A DNA stretch of 64,000 nucleotides from Scatophagus argus (Eukaryota > Chordata > Actinopteri > Scatophagidae): NCBI RefSeq assembly GCF_020382885.2, contig NC_058498.1, positions 12,560,501 to 12,624,500 of the forward strand, written 5' to 3'. The notes beneath the pieces were generated by a model, which saw only the letters and a program-made list of their open reading frames with translations, was not told where the DNA came from and searched no databases. Each line of letters opens with the position of its first letter. Within the stretch, counting starts at the first letter, position 1. The position numbers and the translations under genes are program-made. This document shows, one piece after another, positions 1-12,109 of this stretch.

Positions 1-3000
1 TATGTACCCATCAAGCTGTCTTGTGCAACATGGACCACGGTCCATAGAGCATGTCAGAAGTGCGATTTGGAGGTCAAAACATATTCAAAACATATGACCA
101 GTAAAGCATAATGGTACAATGAACGCCACTTTCTTTATTAAATATGTCAAAAGTAATCACATCCATGATATTTCTATTTTGGTGCAATAAAAACGCTGGA
201 GAAGAGCTCACTGCGCTTATGACAATGCATTCATTTTTCAGCTGTCAAATTCATAATGGAGGCTGTATTATCTCAGTGTATGTTATTGGTGACTCTTGGG
301 GATTTATGCATTCTACAAAAGACATAGGAAGAGCAACGTACTAATCATGAGACATGGAGTGAATCAATGAGCCCTCTAATTTTACAGCCATCAAGGCTAC
401 CACGATCACTATAAATAAGGTGGTTTGCTTGAATGAGGCCTTGGGGTCCAAGAAATTGGATTAAAGTGTTTACTTTTACCACAAAATTCTTCTGCGGATG
501 GAGGGAGTTTGATATACGTCATAAGGAGCCATGTTTAGGTTATATGTTAGTCATAATCTTCCCTGAATAGTTGATACAGGAAACATTTTATCCATCAGAC
601 TAACATGTGTGTCTTTAGACGGGATGTCCATTTACTTGGTGAACTGGTATCAACCCAGAAGTAGGAGGCGCCTAAAGGGTCCAAAATCTGCTGCAAGTCT
701 GGTGTACATCCTTGTACAGAATAAAGGATAAAAAGTTAACATTTTCTTGTGGTTAAAACATGGTGGGTTTTTTTTTTCTCTTGGCTGCTAAGCTTTGGTG
801 ATGCAGGGTGCAGTCTGACAGGAGGGAAATGGCTTAGCTTTGGTCTCTATTTACTATTTATCGCGCCAGCATTTCTCAGAGGGGGGATTTAGTGCTTGTG
901 TGTAATTGTGTTAGGGCCCTCCCACGTGCTGTCCCTGGTGCATCTTCTGTCTCCTCTCCTAATCTGTGCTGTTTGTCTCCAGATAAGTGATATCCTCCAC
1001 AGATTAGGATCCGGTGTCCCTGCCCTGCCCAACTGGAGGGAAAGGGATCCCCTGTGCGTCCCCATGAGGTGCAAGCTGTATTTTTAGCCACCTAATCCTT
1101 TTATAGCCCAGGCAGAAAACATCACCCCTTTCCATTAATTGTCCAAGGTAATCGTGATACCATATTCCAGAGAGGAAGTACTTTTTCAATTTTTGTTTTT
1201 GATGGAGCATAAATTTCTAAGCTCTTCTGTTCCTCAGAAAGCTGTGATTTGTGGAGGAGAGGCAATCGTCCGTTTTATGGCCCTTCTGAACAAGACCACC
1301 TTATATCAAGTTGCAAAAATGTTGCACACTCACACCGGAAGGATCTGTACATCCAAAGAAAATACCTGCTTTCAATTCACTTTCAGCTCATAACCCTTTG
1401 AACTGAGAACTTCTGTTGGATGATTTTTTTAATGATCTCTGAACAAGCCAAACTTGTTGAATAATGCATGATCCAAAGTAACAAATGGTCCTGCAGGGTC
1501 TGTAGAGACATGCTGGCGTGAGAACTGAGCTGTTGTAATCTTTGGCTTAGCATATGTTTTCTTCAGAAACATGTCTATCAGTATCCCTATGTGTGCATGG
1601 CTCGATATTTATTTCACTACCCCAATAAAAACCGCAGACAATCACTGTAACTATTCCCAAGACACATGTCTCAGTACAAGATGACACAACATGACAAGAA
1701 GAAGAATGTTGGATCCTGTTTGTTTTGCCAGGTCTTTATAGTATTACTGTAAGGGTGGGTAATTTAAACTAAGATCAGGAAGACTTGCCTTAAACGGCTG
1801 CTCTGGTGCCTGTACATGCAATTGGAAACTCCCTCTGCGGAGCTGACAGCTTTGCTTGTTTTCTCATACATAATGTTTGCTGTTTTCCACTTATGAAACC
1901 TAAAATGTAAAAACAAGCAGCTTTTGAGAGAAAATAGATACTTTTCTTGTCTTGGCACGAAGAAAAGTCAAAATGGACATTATGTTCAGCGTGCAGCAAA
2001 TTTCAGCCAGTGTACTCAAATGTGTAATGAATGGGCTGAGCCTCCAGGTCTGCAGTACTGCACACTTCGTTCATTTGATTATGATCATCTGGAAAAAGTT
2101 TGCTTAAAACAGTTGTGCTTCCTAAAGTGAATTCATTAGCTGTACAAGAAACCCTTGCCAAAGCAATTTGCCAATGCATCAGATGCCCTAGGATTATGCA
2201 CTTACATTCAAATATAGCCATGCAATTTAAACAATCTCCATTTAAAATGCTTTGCACGTGTGATTACTTAAAAGAGTTTTGCTGGTCTTTTCCACAGTAT
2301 AGTTGGTTCTGTTGAGTTTGAATTGCTCAACATCCTGTTGAGTCCAAAAGTTCAAGATTTCTGACAGCTGTGATTGAGTGTGTGATACAAACTCAAGAAT
2401 CTGCCAGAAATTTTGCAACAACTCCTGTTAGAAGAGGGAATTCAGTCATGGTAACACCTGCACTGCAGAGACAGGGAAGCAGGGACAGGATAGACTGCAT
2501 CGACGAGATCCGGAGAAGTGATGAACACAAACGTTCGAGCCAAAAAACAGAAGAAAAAAAGAATTCCTACTGGATCAACCCTATAATCAAATCCAGGTTC
2601 GTTCATGCATTTTTACAGAACAATACAGGGGTGAATGCTGTGTCGCCATCAAAAGACCTCACACATTTTTTCAGTAATAAGTAGTCCACTCCCTTGTACT
2701 CTGCTTGCAGTCGCACCCATCACGCCGTATGCCTCGACAAGGCTGATCCAACTCTTGTCTCCTCATTTCCTTCATCTCAAATAACAGCAAGACATGCTGT
2801 GCTTCAATATTCTTTATTGTTCAATACTGCAGTGCATTATCACCACTGTTGTCATTCCATATGTACTCTGTGTCAGCAATCACTCAAGTGCCAAATAAAA
2901 TGTAATGAAGACAATGACAAATCTTTCAGACCAATAGTGGAAGAGGAATTCATATGTATGGAGAAGAAGAATAAAAAAGAAAAGCTTCCTCTCTATCAGT

Positions 3001-4030
3001 TAGTTATCTTTTTCTAGTCAAAATAATTGTGAAATTATTATATACATATCCTTTCAATAAATAGGTGTATTTAACATTAAATTAATGTGTCCTTACAAAT
3101 ATATGGTACAGGCAGGTAAATAAAAAGCAAATCCACTCAAAAACAAACAACAATGTCCATCAGCATTTTCAGTAATGACAACAAGAACAATAACAATGGA
3201 AACACTACAAACACAACAATGTTATGACTGCTGTGGATTTGAAGGCACTTCCTTGGCAACACGTTGATCCCTCTTCCATTTTTTTTGGGACCTGAGATGA
3301 ATTAAGAAAAAAATGAGTTACACATCTTTAGTTTCTACTCTAAAGCTGTATTTTAGAGAAAAAAATATCTTCTGTCCAGTATTGGCAAAGATACATCCTG
3401 ACGTCTCTGACTTTCTGTCGGAGTTGCGTTGCCAGCTTCTAAAGAGGGTCATTACTGGCCTGCCATTACTCGATGTTATGTCTAAGCTCATTCAGAAAGG
3501 ATCAGGATGACTAAATAATGAATCACTTAATATGCTGTCAAAAGTCCCTCAATTGTGATATACATTTGTCAGATTTCTCAGAACAGTGCAGACAGGATTA
3601 TCTTATCTTATTATCTGATTCACTAGAGGAACTGAATACCTGAGGATGTGTCAGCCTCCTCAATTTTATCATCACCCGAAGTCCTATACCACAAAAAACT
3701 CAAATTAACTGAAATGGCCACTTGTGTAGATGAACTTTCATAGCAATCACTCACCAGCTAGACCTAATGACTAATTCGCTGAAAGCACATGCTTTTACCC
3801 AAGTTGGATTTAGGACTAGACAGCAGTGGACGCATCAGACCTGCTGTCATCAAAGATCACCTTAACAAAGGGATGACTATGACTTCATCTGTACTCCACT
3901 GACGATAGTCTTAGTCCTGCCTTCGTCTTGAGGCTGGCCATATTTGGTTTTAGTGTGTTTAAGGTTAACATAAGAAACATGTAGTATGCAAGTGTTGCTG
4001 GCAATAACAACTGATTCCTAAGAAATAAAC
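1..4030. other. Non-coding flank, no gene recognised
   Basis: AT-rich sequence with no exon-like block that I can assign. The longest open frames (2370-2684 and 2694-3017, plus strand, about 105 codons each) show no domain and no convincing splice signals. A poly-T run lies near 770. The 3'UTR of the minus-strand alkal gene may extend leftwards, but not clearly this far. Confidence 0.5.
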
Positions 4031-4037
4031 CATGTGA

Positions 4038-4081
4038 ATCAGAATCAGAATTCCTTTATTAATCCCCGAAGGGAAATTCTT
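4038..4081. mobile_element. Rex1-like LINE 3' tail fragment
   Basis: The stretch reads agaatcagaattccttta followed by ttaatccccgaagggaaat. This is the very common fish retroposon 3' terminus (TTTATT.ATCCCC..AGGGGAAATT type) of Rex1/Babar-like non-LTR elements. Only the short tail is present, with no reverse transcriptase frame attached. Family recognition is from memory of this motif. Confidence 0.6.
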
Positions 4082-4126
4082 AAATTGAATTAAGAGAATT
4101 ACTTCTTACTTTTTGTGTGCCTGTGT

Positions 4127-4326
4127 GATCATGCCAGGAATTCCTTTTTTGCCTTGTCTTGCCATGCCATGCCAGTTTTTTTGCCACAGTAAGAGTGTGC
4201 TTTTTTTGAGTTGTTTTTTGAAAATAAAGACTATTGATTGGACCTCTGCCCCGCCTGCCTGCCCTTTTTACACTCTGCGTCGGGCTTCAGCCTTTTTCTG
4301 CGTCCACGACGCTCAATTTTGTGACA
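4127..4326 (+). mobile_element. Truncated LTR remnant related to the 47-49 kb element
   Basis: The order of motifs matches the 3' half of the LTRs at 47040-47516 and 48478-48947: atgccagg, a gccaca(c)gtaagagtgtg block, ttgagttgttttttg, aaagactattg.ttggacctc, a gcctgcctgcc block, ctctgcgtcgg, ttctgcgtc, and a closing TGACA. The 5' half and any internal region are missing, so this is an old solo or truncated LTR of the same or a sister family. Confidence 0.75.
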
Positions 4327-4560
4327 CTTGCATTGATTTATAAAAATATGAAGGAATGCTGCACTTAAAAAATATATTTTTATTTCGGTTGAGTACAAAG
4401 AAACTATTGACCATAAAATTTACATTTTAATCTGTGACAATTAAAGTGAGAAGTAATCCCATCTCGAAAATGTTGGCGTAACACTCATGCACAAGTGACT
4501 GTTTTACCAAGAGCTGACAGCTCAATATACAATTAATCAAAAGACCAAAAGACAAAAAGA

Positions 4561-4590
4561 TAAATAAATAAATAAATAAATAAATAAAAA
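4561..4590. repeat. (TAAA)n microsatellite
   Basis: Seven tandem taaa units followed by an A run, directly visible. Confidence 0.95.
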
Positions 4591-5486
4591 GGCATCAACA
4601 ATTTTTAGTAACTGACTAAAATGAACGCCTTTGAGTTTGGATTTGTCGACCTGATAAAACAGGACATTTGAGGTTCTGAGACCATATCGTGAAAAATTAT
4701 CAGTTTTTTAGAAATGTTACTGACAAAATGATTAATTGTAAAAATAATCCACATTCAAAATATTTTTTTGTTGCAGCCTCTATAGTTACTGTAGTTACAT
4801 TTGCAGATACAGTCACAGAGCTGTTGGTCATCCCAGACAAGCTTTTGTCCAGAGGACATTTTTAATTTCAATTTTTAACTGAGCATACCAAATATTGCAC
4901 AAAACATGCCAAACAAACAATGAAGAAAGAAAGAAATACTAGCACTAAAAATTATTTCCACATTCTTTTAAATGTATTTTTGTTGTTCTTGCAGCACAGT
5001 GCAGGAGACACTGAGTGAGGAGTTTCAAAGTTTGACTGCTATAACACAAATGATCCCACTTGTGATTAAATGAATTTGTCTGCAGTTTCAGCCAATCAGG
5101 ACCAGCTTTAAATGACTGTTAATTAACTAAAGAATAAATAACTTAGGGCCTTTTTTTCTGAGAGGAAAGCATTACATCTTCCAAACCAAAAAATATTTTT
5201 TTAAAGCATCCAAATGTTGAACAGATGTACTAAAGATATGTTTCTGATTATATGAGCATCAGTTTCATGTCAAGCATATTAGAATAAATCTGACCGTGGG
5301 CGACAAAGAAATTTCTCCATGTCATGCTGAGAGGAAATTATTTAAAAGCGTATGCATAAAATAAATATATATATATGTAAATTAAGTATTAATTAAGCAT
5401 TTTGACTCTGATACGTTAGAGCATCAGAGCATTCATATATGGATAAAAAAAAGAGAAAAACCACTTAGGTCACTTACTTGCAGTAT
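4591..5486. other. Probable alkal 3'UTR and downstream flank
   Basis: No coding signal. The minus-strand alkal stop codon is at 5487-5489, so its 3'UTR must start here. A reverse-strand AATAAA lies at 4379-4384, which would give a 3'UTR of about 1.1 kb, but I cannot tell whether it is the one used. Confidence 0.35.
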
Positions 5487-8400
5487 CTACGATTGCATGC
5501 AGAGTGGACTCATTGCTAATCGTGTTAGCAATCTTGCACATCTTTTGTAATCTGAAACAAAAAACACATTTTACATAACATTTTATTATCCGCATAAGCC
5601 TCACAATATCATTTGCCTCTAAATGACTAGATTCTACAACACTGCTACCAGACGAGAAAAACACTTTTTAACTTTCACATTGTGGAGTAAATTATAATAC
5701 AAGTCCGGTGATTTTACTGATGCATATGTTCCAGTGTTTTCAAAATAGTTGTGTACTCCCAGTCTTTCAACCACAATCCACTGGTACTCAGTACATAATA
5801 GTGTCAATCAAAATGAGAGGGAAAATGGAAAAAAAACACAAGAGCCAGTACTGTTGTCAGAGGTGTTGCAAAAGCTTCTGCTTCTGAAGCTGCAATGTTC
5901 CTTTAACGGTGCAGTTCTTCAATTAACGTACGCATTCACTCATATTTCCTTCTAACATCATCGATAAGATCAGCATGAACTATAAAAATGTTGCGGTGAA
6001 AAAAAAAGAACTGTAAAATGTTGCGGTGAACAACACACAATAAAACAACAGCATCAATACACTGTGTCACCCCAGTCCAAAACATGAATCCTGACAGTGA
6101 ACCAGCCGTATTTTTCCACTGTGTCTCACTATATGCCTTAAACTAAACTACCTACTGTAGATCACATGTATTCATCTGACTTGATGAAGGCAAAGAGCAG
6201 GAAGTTTAGCGAAACAGATATCCATCCACGTCAAGGGAGCACTGTCTGCAGTCATTCTCCAATGTCTGCTTGACGTCATTTCTTTAATTCCCACATGTAA
6301 CCATCCCGGAGAGAAGGACGGATCTGTCAGTTTGAAAACTGTTTATAGCTCTGGATGCTTCTACATCAGCAGCTCCCAGGGTTCATGAGCTGATTGAAGA
6401 AAGGAAATAAACATGTGCTGCCACACAAATTAAAAAGGTTTATTTTCAAATCTTTTCAAAGCTTTGCTTTTTAATTTTGCAATACTGGATAGTTTTACAT
6501 CATCATGATTCTGAAAACTGTTAATTAGAGAAGTCAAATCACAGAAATATCAAATAGTTTTATTTTAAAAATTGCAAAAATGGTTGGGAACTGCTGCTTA
6601 AACATAATTTTGTCATGTGCAAGTAATTTTTAAGTATTTCTCTATACCCGCAAGTATTCATCACTACATGAATCAAAGTAAAAATTTGGAAAAGATTAGT
6701 CTCAGTCAATCTGCTTCGCCAGCGGTGTGTGGGTGTGATTTGATCAGACTTGATTGACACTGGCACACCAGCTGTCATCGGATTTTGAGTCAAATATTGC
6801 TAAATCCCGACTGCTGCATGCCAATATGTGAGATCAACTTTTTCCCCAATTAAGCCCCACCCACTTCAATCCAGTATGAAGAGCTCAAAGGAGAAGAAGA
6901 AGAAGAATCTCCATCACAAACTCTCTCTTGTTCCAACTGTGGCAAAAGTTTTGTTCATGGTGAAACAAACCTCTCACAATAAGATGCTGATTCATAGAGT
7001 AGATTCTCAGGACCTTAAAAGCATAACACTTGTGATGCTATAGTGATGGCACAACGGATATTGAGCACATTATTAAAACAGCGACAGAGGAAAAAGGAAT
7101 ACATACATGCTGGTCTTGAGCAGTCCCTTGTGTTGTGATAAAGTCTATGAAAGTGCGTTCTGCACTCCGACGAGAACTTGACTGGTCCTGCTTAATGGAA
7201 AAGGTTTTGTCAGGCAAAATGAAAAAAAGATTTCGAGGGTTTCATTATTTCCTCTTTATCCAGTCAGCTGTCTAACCATGCCAAAGCTCATAGTGAATTT
7301 GTCAGTAATAAAAAGAAAACAAAAACAAAGCAAAACAAAAAATAGACAATTCACAAAGTGAAAGTGAACAATGCTCTGTCACAGACTTGGTTAAGAAGTC
7401 AGGGTTCAATTGGACTTCATGAATTGGGTCCTCAAACAAAATCACCTCTAAGGGTTTCTGTACCAACATTTAAACTTCCAGATTTTCACATCAATAATGA
7501 AGTCTACTCATTGGTCCTAAAACAAATAATCAGCTTAACCTTGAACTGCCTTAGCCTTAATTCTGTCAGCTTCAGACCATGTGCTATTTCTCTGCACCAC
7601 TGCCCTACAGCTAAGCCAGGCAACCCTCTCCTGACCCACAGCAGCACCAGTGCCCACAAAGCCTTCTATGACTTAAGCACACACTGTACGCTGGCCTCGC
7701 AGGATGTATGTACAGTATTGCCATACAGCTAAGCTAGGAAACCTTCTCCTGACCCAGAGCAGTGCCAGTGGTCACAAAGCTTTTCATTACCTAAGCATAC
7801 TGTATGTTGGTTTGAGGGAATAAATATAATTTTCTTTAATGGGGAAAAACAAAAAATTTCCAAAGATTGCATGTGCCAATAGGTCTCTGGGAAAAGTGTT
7901 AACTATGCTCTAAACGATGTTTGCCAGACAAAATAGTTTTGCAATATCTGGGGAAGACAACAGAAAAATGCGCTCAAGGCTGAAACTGTGCACTCATGAC
8001 GTTGTCTTTGTGGTCTCGTCTTACCTGTGAAATGCTGAATGAATCTGTCTTTCATGTTTACATCTCTAGGAACAATTTCTGGAAAAAAAAACAGCTGTTA
8101 GTTTGTCAACCAACTGTCATTTTACAAATTCCACAGCAATCATGATGATTATGACTGTCACTGCATCTATCATCGTGATCAAGGAAATGTCTCATATCAC
8201 CACTTTAAGGTTAAAAATATAATTCATTTCAACATGAGGCAGCATGATTATTATTCATGATTGATCAGTAAAATAATTTTTACTGCAGTCATTACATCTT
8301 ATGATATATGAATAATGAATCATGTTCATTATAAACCTGTTCATCAGTAGTGCAACAAATGTAGTATTTCTGTGAATGTATACCTTTGTATTATTTTCTA

Positions 8401-11400
8401 TGGAGATCTGGTGTCATTAGGGTTACTTCAGAAGGTCTGGTAAGGGATAAGGGTATCAGTCCCCCCCCGTTCAACTCAGTGTCCACGCAGGCAACACATC
8501 CAAGTGTCTGGCAACATACTGGCCACTAACAGGCTAAAGAGATTATTGTATTGGAACTCAGTGCTCATCACAATAAGTCCATGTTAGCAGTTACTGGGCT
8601 AACATTAAATTAGCCCCCAGACACAGGATCATGTAATGCTGTAACTGCAGGAGGAGGCTGAAAGATAACAATTTAGTCGCTGTGAACGCCAGCACAGAAT
8701 GTAATTTAAAAAACATTTCAAGTCCAGATGTACAGCATCCTATCCACAGTGATTGAAAGGATAAACACAGCTACATATCTTAGTATCTTAGGGTTATGTG
8801 CAAGTAAGAGTGCCAACAATTGAGATAAAAATGCATAATGTTCTCTTGATCATTGTCTGTTCGACTGCAATGAATATTACTAATCTTAACAGAACACCAG
8901 TATCCTCTTACAAATACCTTGTTTCCTGGCTTGATCACAAACTACGCTTCAAACAAACGAAAAAAACCCAAAAAACATATAAATAAACTGACTAAGTCCT
9001 TAAAAGCAAAATTGGCATTCTTTTGTAGAAATAAGGAATATATATCACCCAGAATGACAGGAAGCAATTCGGTCAGTAAACTTTTTATCCTTCGTGGGCT
9101 ATGATGATATTGTTTATATGGATTCTCCTGTCATCATTCTAAAACATCTCAAAGCAGATCTCCAGTCATTCTTACCTTAGGGTCATATCTGGGGATGGAT
9201 TTAGAACACATTGTTTATGGTATGAGAAAGTTGGGTGGCTGTCATGGGCAGTAAGAGGAGAACAGCATTGCACTTCTATTCATTTACAAGCACTTCTTTG
9301 CAAACTGTCTTGTATCTTACCTGCTACTTTAAGTATAGATCAAGTTCACACGGCACTAGATCGCAAGAATGGTTGTTTAAAATCAACATATTAATAGTGA
9401 GAGGGGAAACTGGCTTTTAAATATTATCTTCCACAAATCTGGGACAATTTGCAGAAACATGCATCTTTCGCGCCATGTGAGACACTTTGGTCTGATTTGG
9501 AGCAGTGTGAATGTATGTGTTTATGTGGTTTGTTGCATTGTATGTACTGTATATACATTTATTGTATTATATATCTGTATGTTATACACGTATTTTATTC
9601 AGGGCCACCATGAAAAAGAGATCTTGAAATCAGTGGTCCCTATCTGTTTAAATTAAAGTCTGAAGGAATAAACCAAACAAACACCCAAATGTGAAGGGTG
9701 AAAATGGCAGCCTGGATGTGTATTGTACTTCCTGGACATTAATTCCATTCAATTCAATTCAATATGTTTATATAGCGCCAAGTCACAACAACGGTCATCT
9801 CATGACACTCGTGTTCCCTTGTGTCTGTCTTGACCAGAACTGCCATTCTGGTGACACTGTCAGGGCTTTGGAGTCACACACAGAGACTGCTACTGTATGG
9901 TGAACACATCAGTGTGATTATAGTTACTTCAGCTTCCTCCTCATTGTGTTCAAAACATCTATCTTTGCGTGACCATGGATCTTTGGTAGTGTCACATGCA
10001 CCAGTTGCTAATATGCAGCTTTTAATATCCTCAAAAGATAAATTCCATCCAGCCAGTGGTCTGAGAAAGGTACTTTTCCAATTGCATAAGCTGGAGCCGG
10101 GACTTTGAGCTTTACAACGCCTGTGCAATGTCTCTAAAACATGATCTGATTGATAGTGATGGTAGGGAAGAACCTCAAATTGCAGATAAACAACACACTG
10201 TGTTCTCTCTGCACTTTCTAAACTCCCACTGCACATACCAATGAGGCACAGTCCTAGATTGTAACTTTGCCTGTTACAGCAATAAAAACAGTTACATGCC
10301 ATAAAAGGACTATCTAGGTACAGTTTCTTGTTATAGTTTGACTGGGACAAACCCTCTGTCTTGGATCTCAGATTACTGATTATTAAATTATGTATCAAAG
10401 ATTTACTTAATCCCAGTCTGTACATAATGCTTTATTTAAGACAATAAAGGTTGAAACAAGAATAGGAGGTCTCACTCTTCACAGACCTCAGCTAAAGCTC
10501 AACATATGTTCATTTCAGGAGAAATGAACTTGGATCAGTTTTTGTGAGAATAAGATTGACGGTCAAAGCAGTTACATATGGCCTGGACTGTACAATGTAC
10601 ATAAATGACGTAAGTCTTCATAGTCTCCTCTTACAGGCTCAGTGTTTCATAATCAGTCAAAATGAGCGTTTGCAGCTTTGATGCATTGCTGTAAATTGCA
10701 TTAATGTGACACAACAGAGCCAGTCTTTTTCTCTCCACTATGCGTGATACATCTTATGGAGAAGATTGAGATTGGACACGCTCTCTGGCACGTCATAGTG
10801 TGTGTGCGTGTGGCGTGCTCATGTATAAGAATGCACAATGAATCACAGTGAATGAATCATTCAGGAGTTTGGCATAATGATGCTCCTCCTACATTATTAC
10901 ATAGTACCTCTCTGCGTTTATGTCCATTAATCAATCAATGAATTCCGATGTCCAAGATGTGGGGTAAAGGCATATCTATTAGAAATAAGTGACATAAGCC
11001 TTTTGTCCCACACAGATGAATCAAACCTATTTTACATGCATTATGCAACCACTTTACATTGAGTTGGACTTTTGACAACAGAGATATGGATGCTGTATCC
11101 TGCCATTTAAGCACACATGGGCAGGTAAACCTAATTCCATTTCCATATAAAATATTAAATATTAAATACTAAATTATCATGTATACACCAAGTTCCATTC
11201 AGTAACAAAGTAAATAAGACATACAGCACAGACCAGACCAATGACAGCTGTCTCTCACGGTAAAATGGGGATTATGCTTTCATCATCAGGAACTAAAAAT
11301 AAATCTTATCAGCTTACCTATGAGTCTACTGTTATCCAGCCTAGGAACATAGAAAGGCTTTTCACGGGAAGAGAACTTCATGTCTTGGGCTGAAGTGGAC

Positions 11401-11588
11401 AGCCCACTGCTACAGCGTCTGGAGACAGCTCTGTCCCGTTGCTGGCTTTCTCTGATAACCTGTAAGATTAGATCCAACAGGGTCCTTCTCTCTTTCTGCT
11501 TGACATCCTTGCTGTCCATACACTGGCCCGAGGTGATGAGCAGAAAGAAGATTGTCAACAGTATGTGCCATTTCCTCTCCACCTGCAT
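5487..11588 (-). CDS. alkal: ALK and LTK ligand (ALKAL/FAM150 family)
   Basis: Secreted cytokine-like ligand that activates the receptor tyrosine kinases ALK and LTK; in fish these ligands act in neural crest and pigment-cell (iridophore) development (family knowledge). Coding exons on the minus strand: 11588-11318, 8078-8025, 7187-7107, 5551-5487. All junctions are GT-AG and in phase 1, giving 156 residues. Residues 1-23 form a signal peptide ([20 protein letters not shown]...). A variable basic spacer follows, then the conserved augmentor domain: [56 protein letters not shown] and SPLCMQS-stop. The four conserved cysteines of this domain (EC, RDC, KRC, PLC) are all present. HFTGPV and SPLC lean towards ALKAL1, but RDVNMKD and HNTRDC resemble ALKAL2, so the paralogue is unresolved. 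Start: first ATG of the spliced 5' exon. Confidence 0.93.
7601..7815. repeat. Two-copy imperfect tandem repeat, period 118 bp, in alkal intron
   Basis: The unit beginning tgccctacagctaagcc at 7601 recurs as tgccatacagctaagct at 7719. Both copies continue through aa(c/g)..cctctcctgaccca, cagtg.(c/t)cacaaagc, a poorly conserved stretch and taagcacac/taagcatac. No coding function is evident. Confidence 0.85.
8785..9672 (+). mobile_element. Degenerate LINE 3' end (reverse-transcriptase C-terminus)
   Basis: Broken reading frames carry the signature of the C-terminal region of fish jockey/L2-like LINE ORF2: [16 protein letters not shown], then [20 protein letters not shown], then after frameshifts a [13 protein letters not shown] box, and finally [11 protein letters not shown]. 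The 3' end has the usual agggccaccatgaaaaagag followed by atcttgaaatcagtgg tail and an A-rich end. Stops and frameshifts throughout make it a dead, 5'-truncated copy. Exact clade not determined. Confidence 0.75.
9741..9806. mobile_element. Retroposon 3' tail fragment (tatagcgccaa type)
   Basis: Repeated ttcaattcaa followed by tttatatagcgccaagtcac and aacaacggtcatctcatgac. This is a widespread fish interspersed-repeat terminus, recognised from memory; no open frame is attached. Confidence 0.6.
9874..11317. other. alkal intron 1 (coding) segment, no further feature
   Basis: Intronic for alkal. A 183-codon open frame on the minus strand (10425-9874) has no recognisable domain, and I treat it as chance. 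Nothing else was identified. Confidence 0.5.
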
Positions 11589-11939
11589 GACTTAACTGTC
11601 TGAAACATGAGTAAATAAGTTTGTTACACGGGGGTTATGAGGTTGCTACTGAGTCATTCAACTGATTTTGTAATTTTAACAGCCATGAACATAGCTGTAC
11701 ACTTGGCATCAGTGTTTAACCCCCACACATGTATTAGCGCAGAGATCCTTCACATCAACAAACACACACATACATATATAGATATATAAAAATCCGTGTC
11801 GGAGGTAATATGCATATCCTCCAAAAGTGGAATTAATCACCAGAAATGTTCTGGTACAGTCTACTTTAGGCAGTAGTCACATTTCTTCTTGTTTAATACA
11901 AAAGTAAAACAAATTTAGTCAGTCCAACTTTAGACTTAC

Positions 11940-12075
11940 TGGTTTAGGAGTAAAAGACGCTTATGTCCCAGAAAGTGGACGCAGTTGTCTTCAGCAAATT
12001 CTTCCAGGCGTTGTCTGTGGTCCCAATAGGAGAGAGAGAGAGAGAGAGAGAACAGCCAGCAGACTGTGCTCACCA
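11940..12075 (-). other. alkal: alkal 5'UTR exon
   Basis: On the minus strand this ends at a strong donor (CCA|GTAAGTC, boundary 11940). The matching acceptor, catgtttcag, ends at 11600, just 11 bases before the alkal ATG. The upper limit is set by the TATA box at 12102-12109 with a start site about 30 bases downstream. It contains the GA repeat at 12029-12051 and no upstream ATG on the minus strand. Confidence 0.65.
12029..12051. repeat. (AG)n microsatellite inside the alkal 5'UTR exon
   Basis: About ten AG units (TC on the transcribed sense of alkal), directly visible, within the predicted untranslated exon. Confidence 0.95.
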
Positions 12076-12101
12076 CCGTCTTTCTTGAAATAATGCGTCC
12101 C

Positions 12102-12109
12102 TATTTATA
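12102..12109 (-). promoter_or_regulatory. alkal: alkal TATA box
   Basis: The reverse complement reads cgTATAAATAgg, a near-consensus TATA element. It lies immediately upstream of the predicted 5'UTR exon and correctly oriented for alkal. Confidence 0.7.

Noticed and set aside
2370..3017. Two adjacent open frames of about 105 codons (plus strand)
   Set aside because: Basic, low-complexity translation without family resemblance and no consistent splice sites; not enough to call a gene.
7358..7732. 124-codon open frame (plus strand)
   Set aside because: Overlaps the tandem repeat and runs opposite to an alkal intron; no domain.
9874..10425. 183-codon open frame on the minus strand
   Set aside because: No recognisable domain, no signal or splice context, lies in an alkal intron next to retroposon debris; most likely chance.
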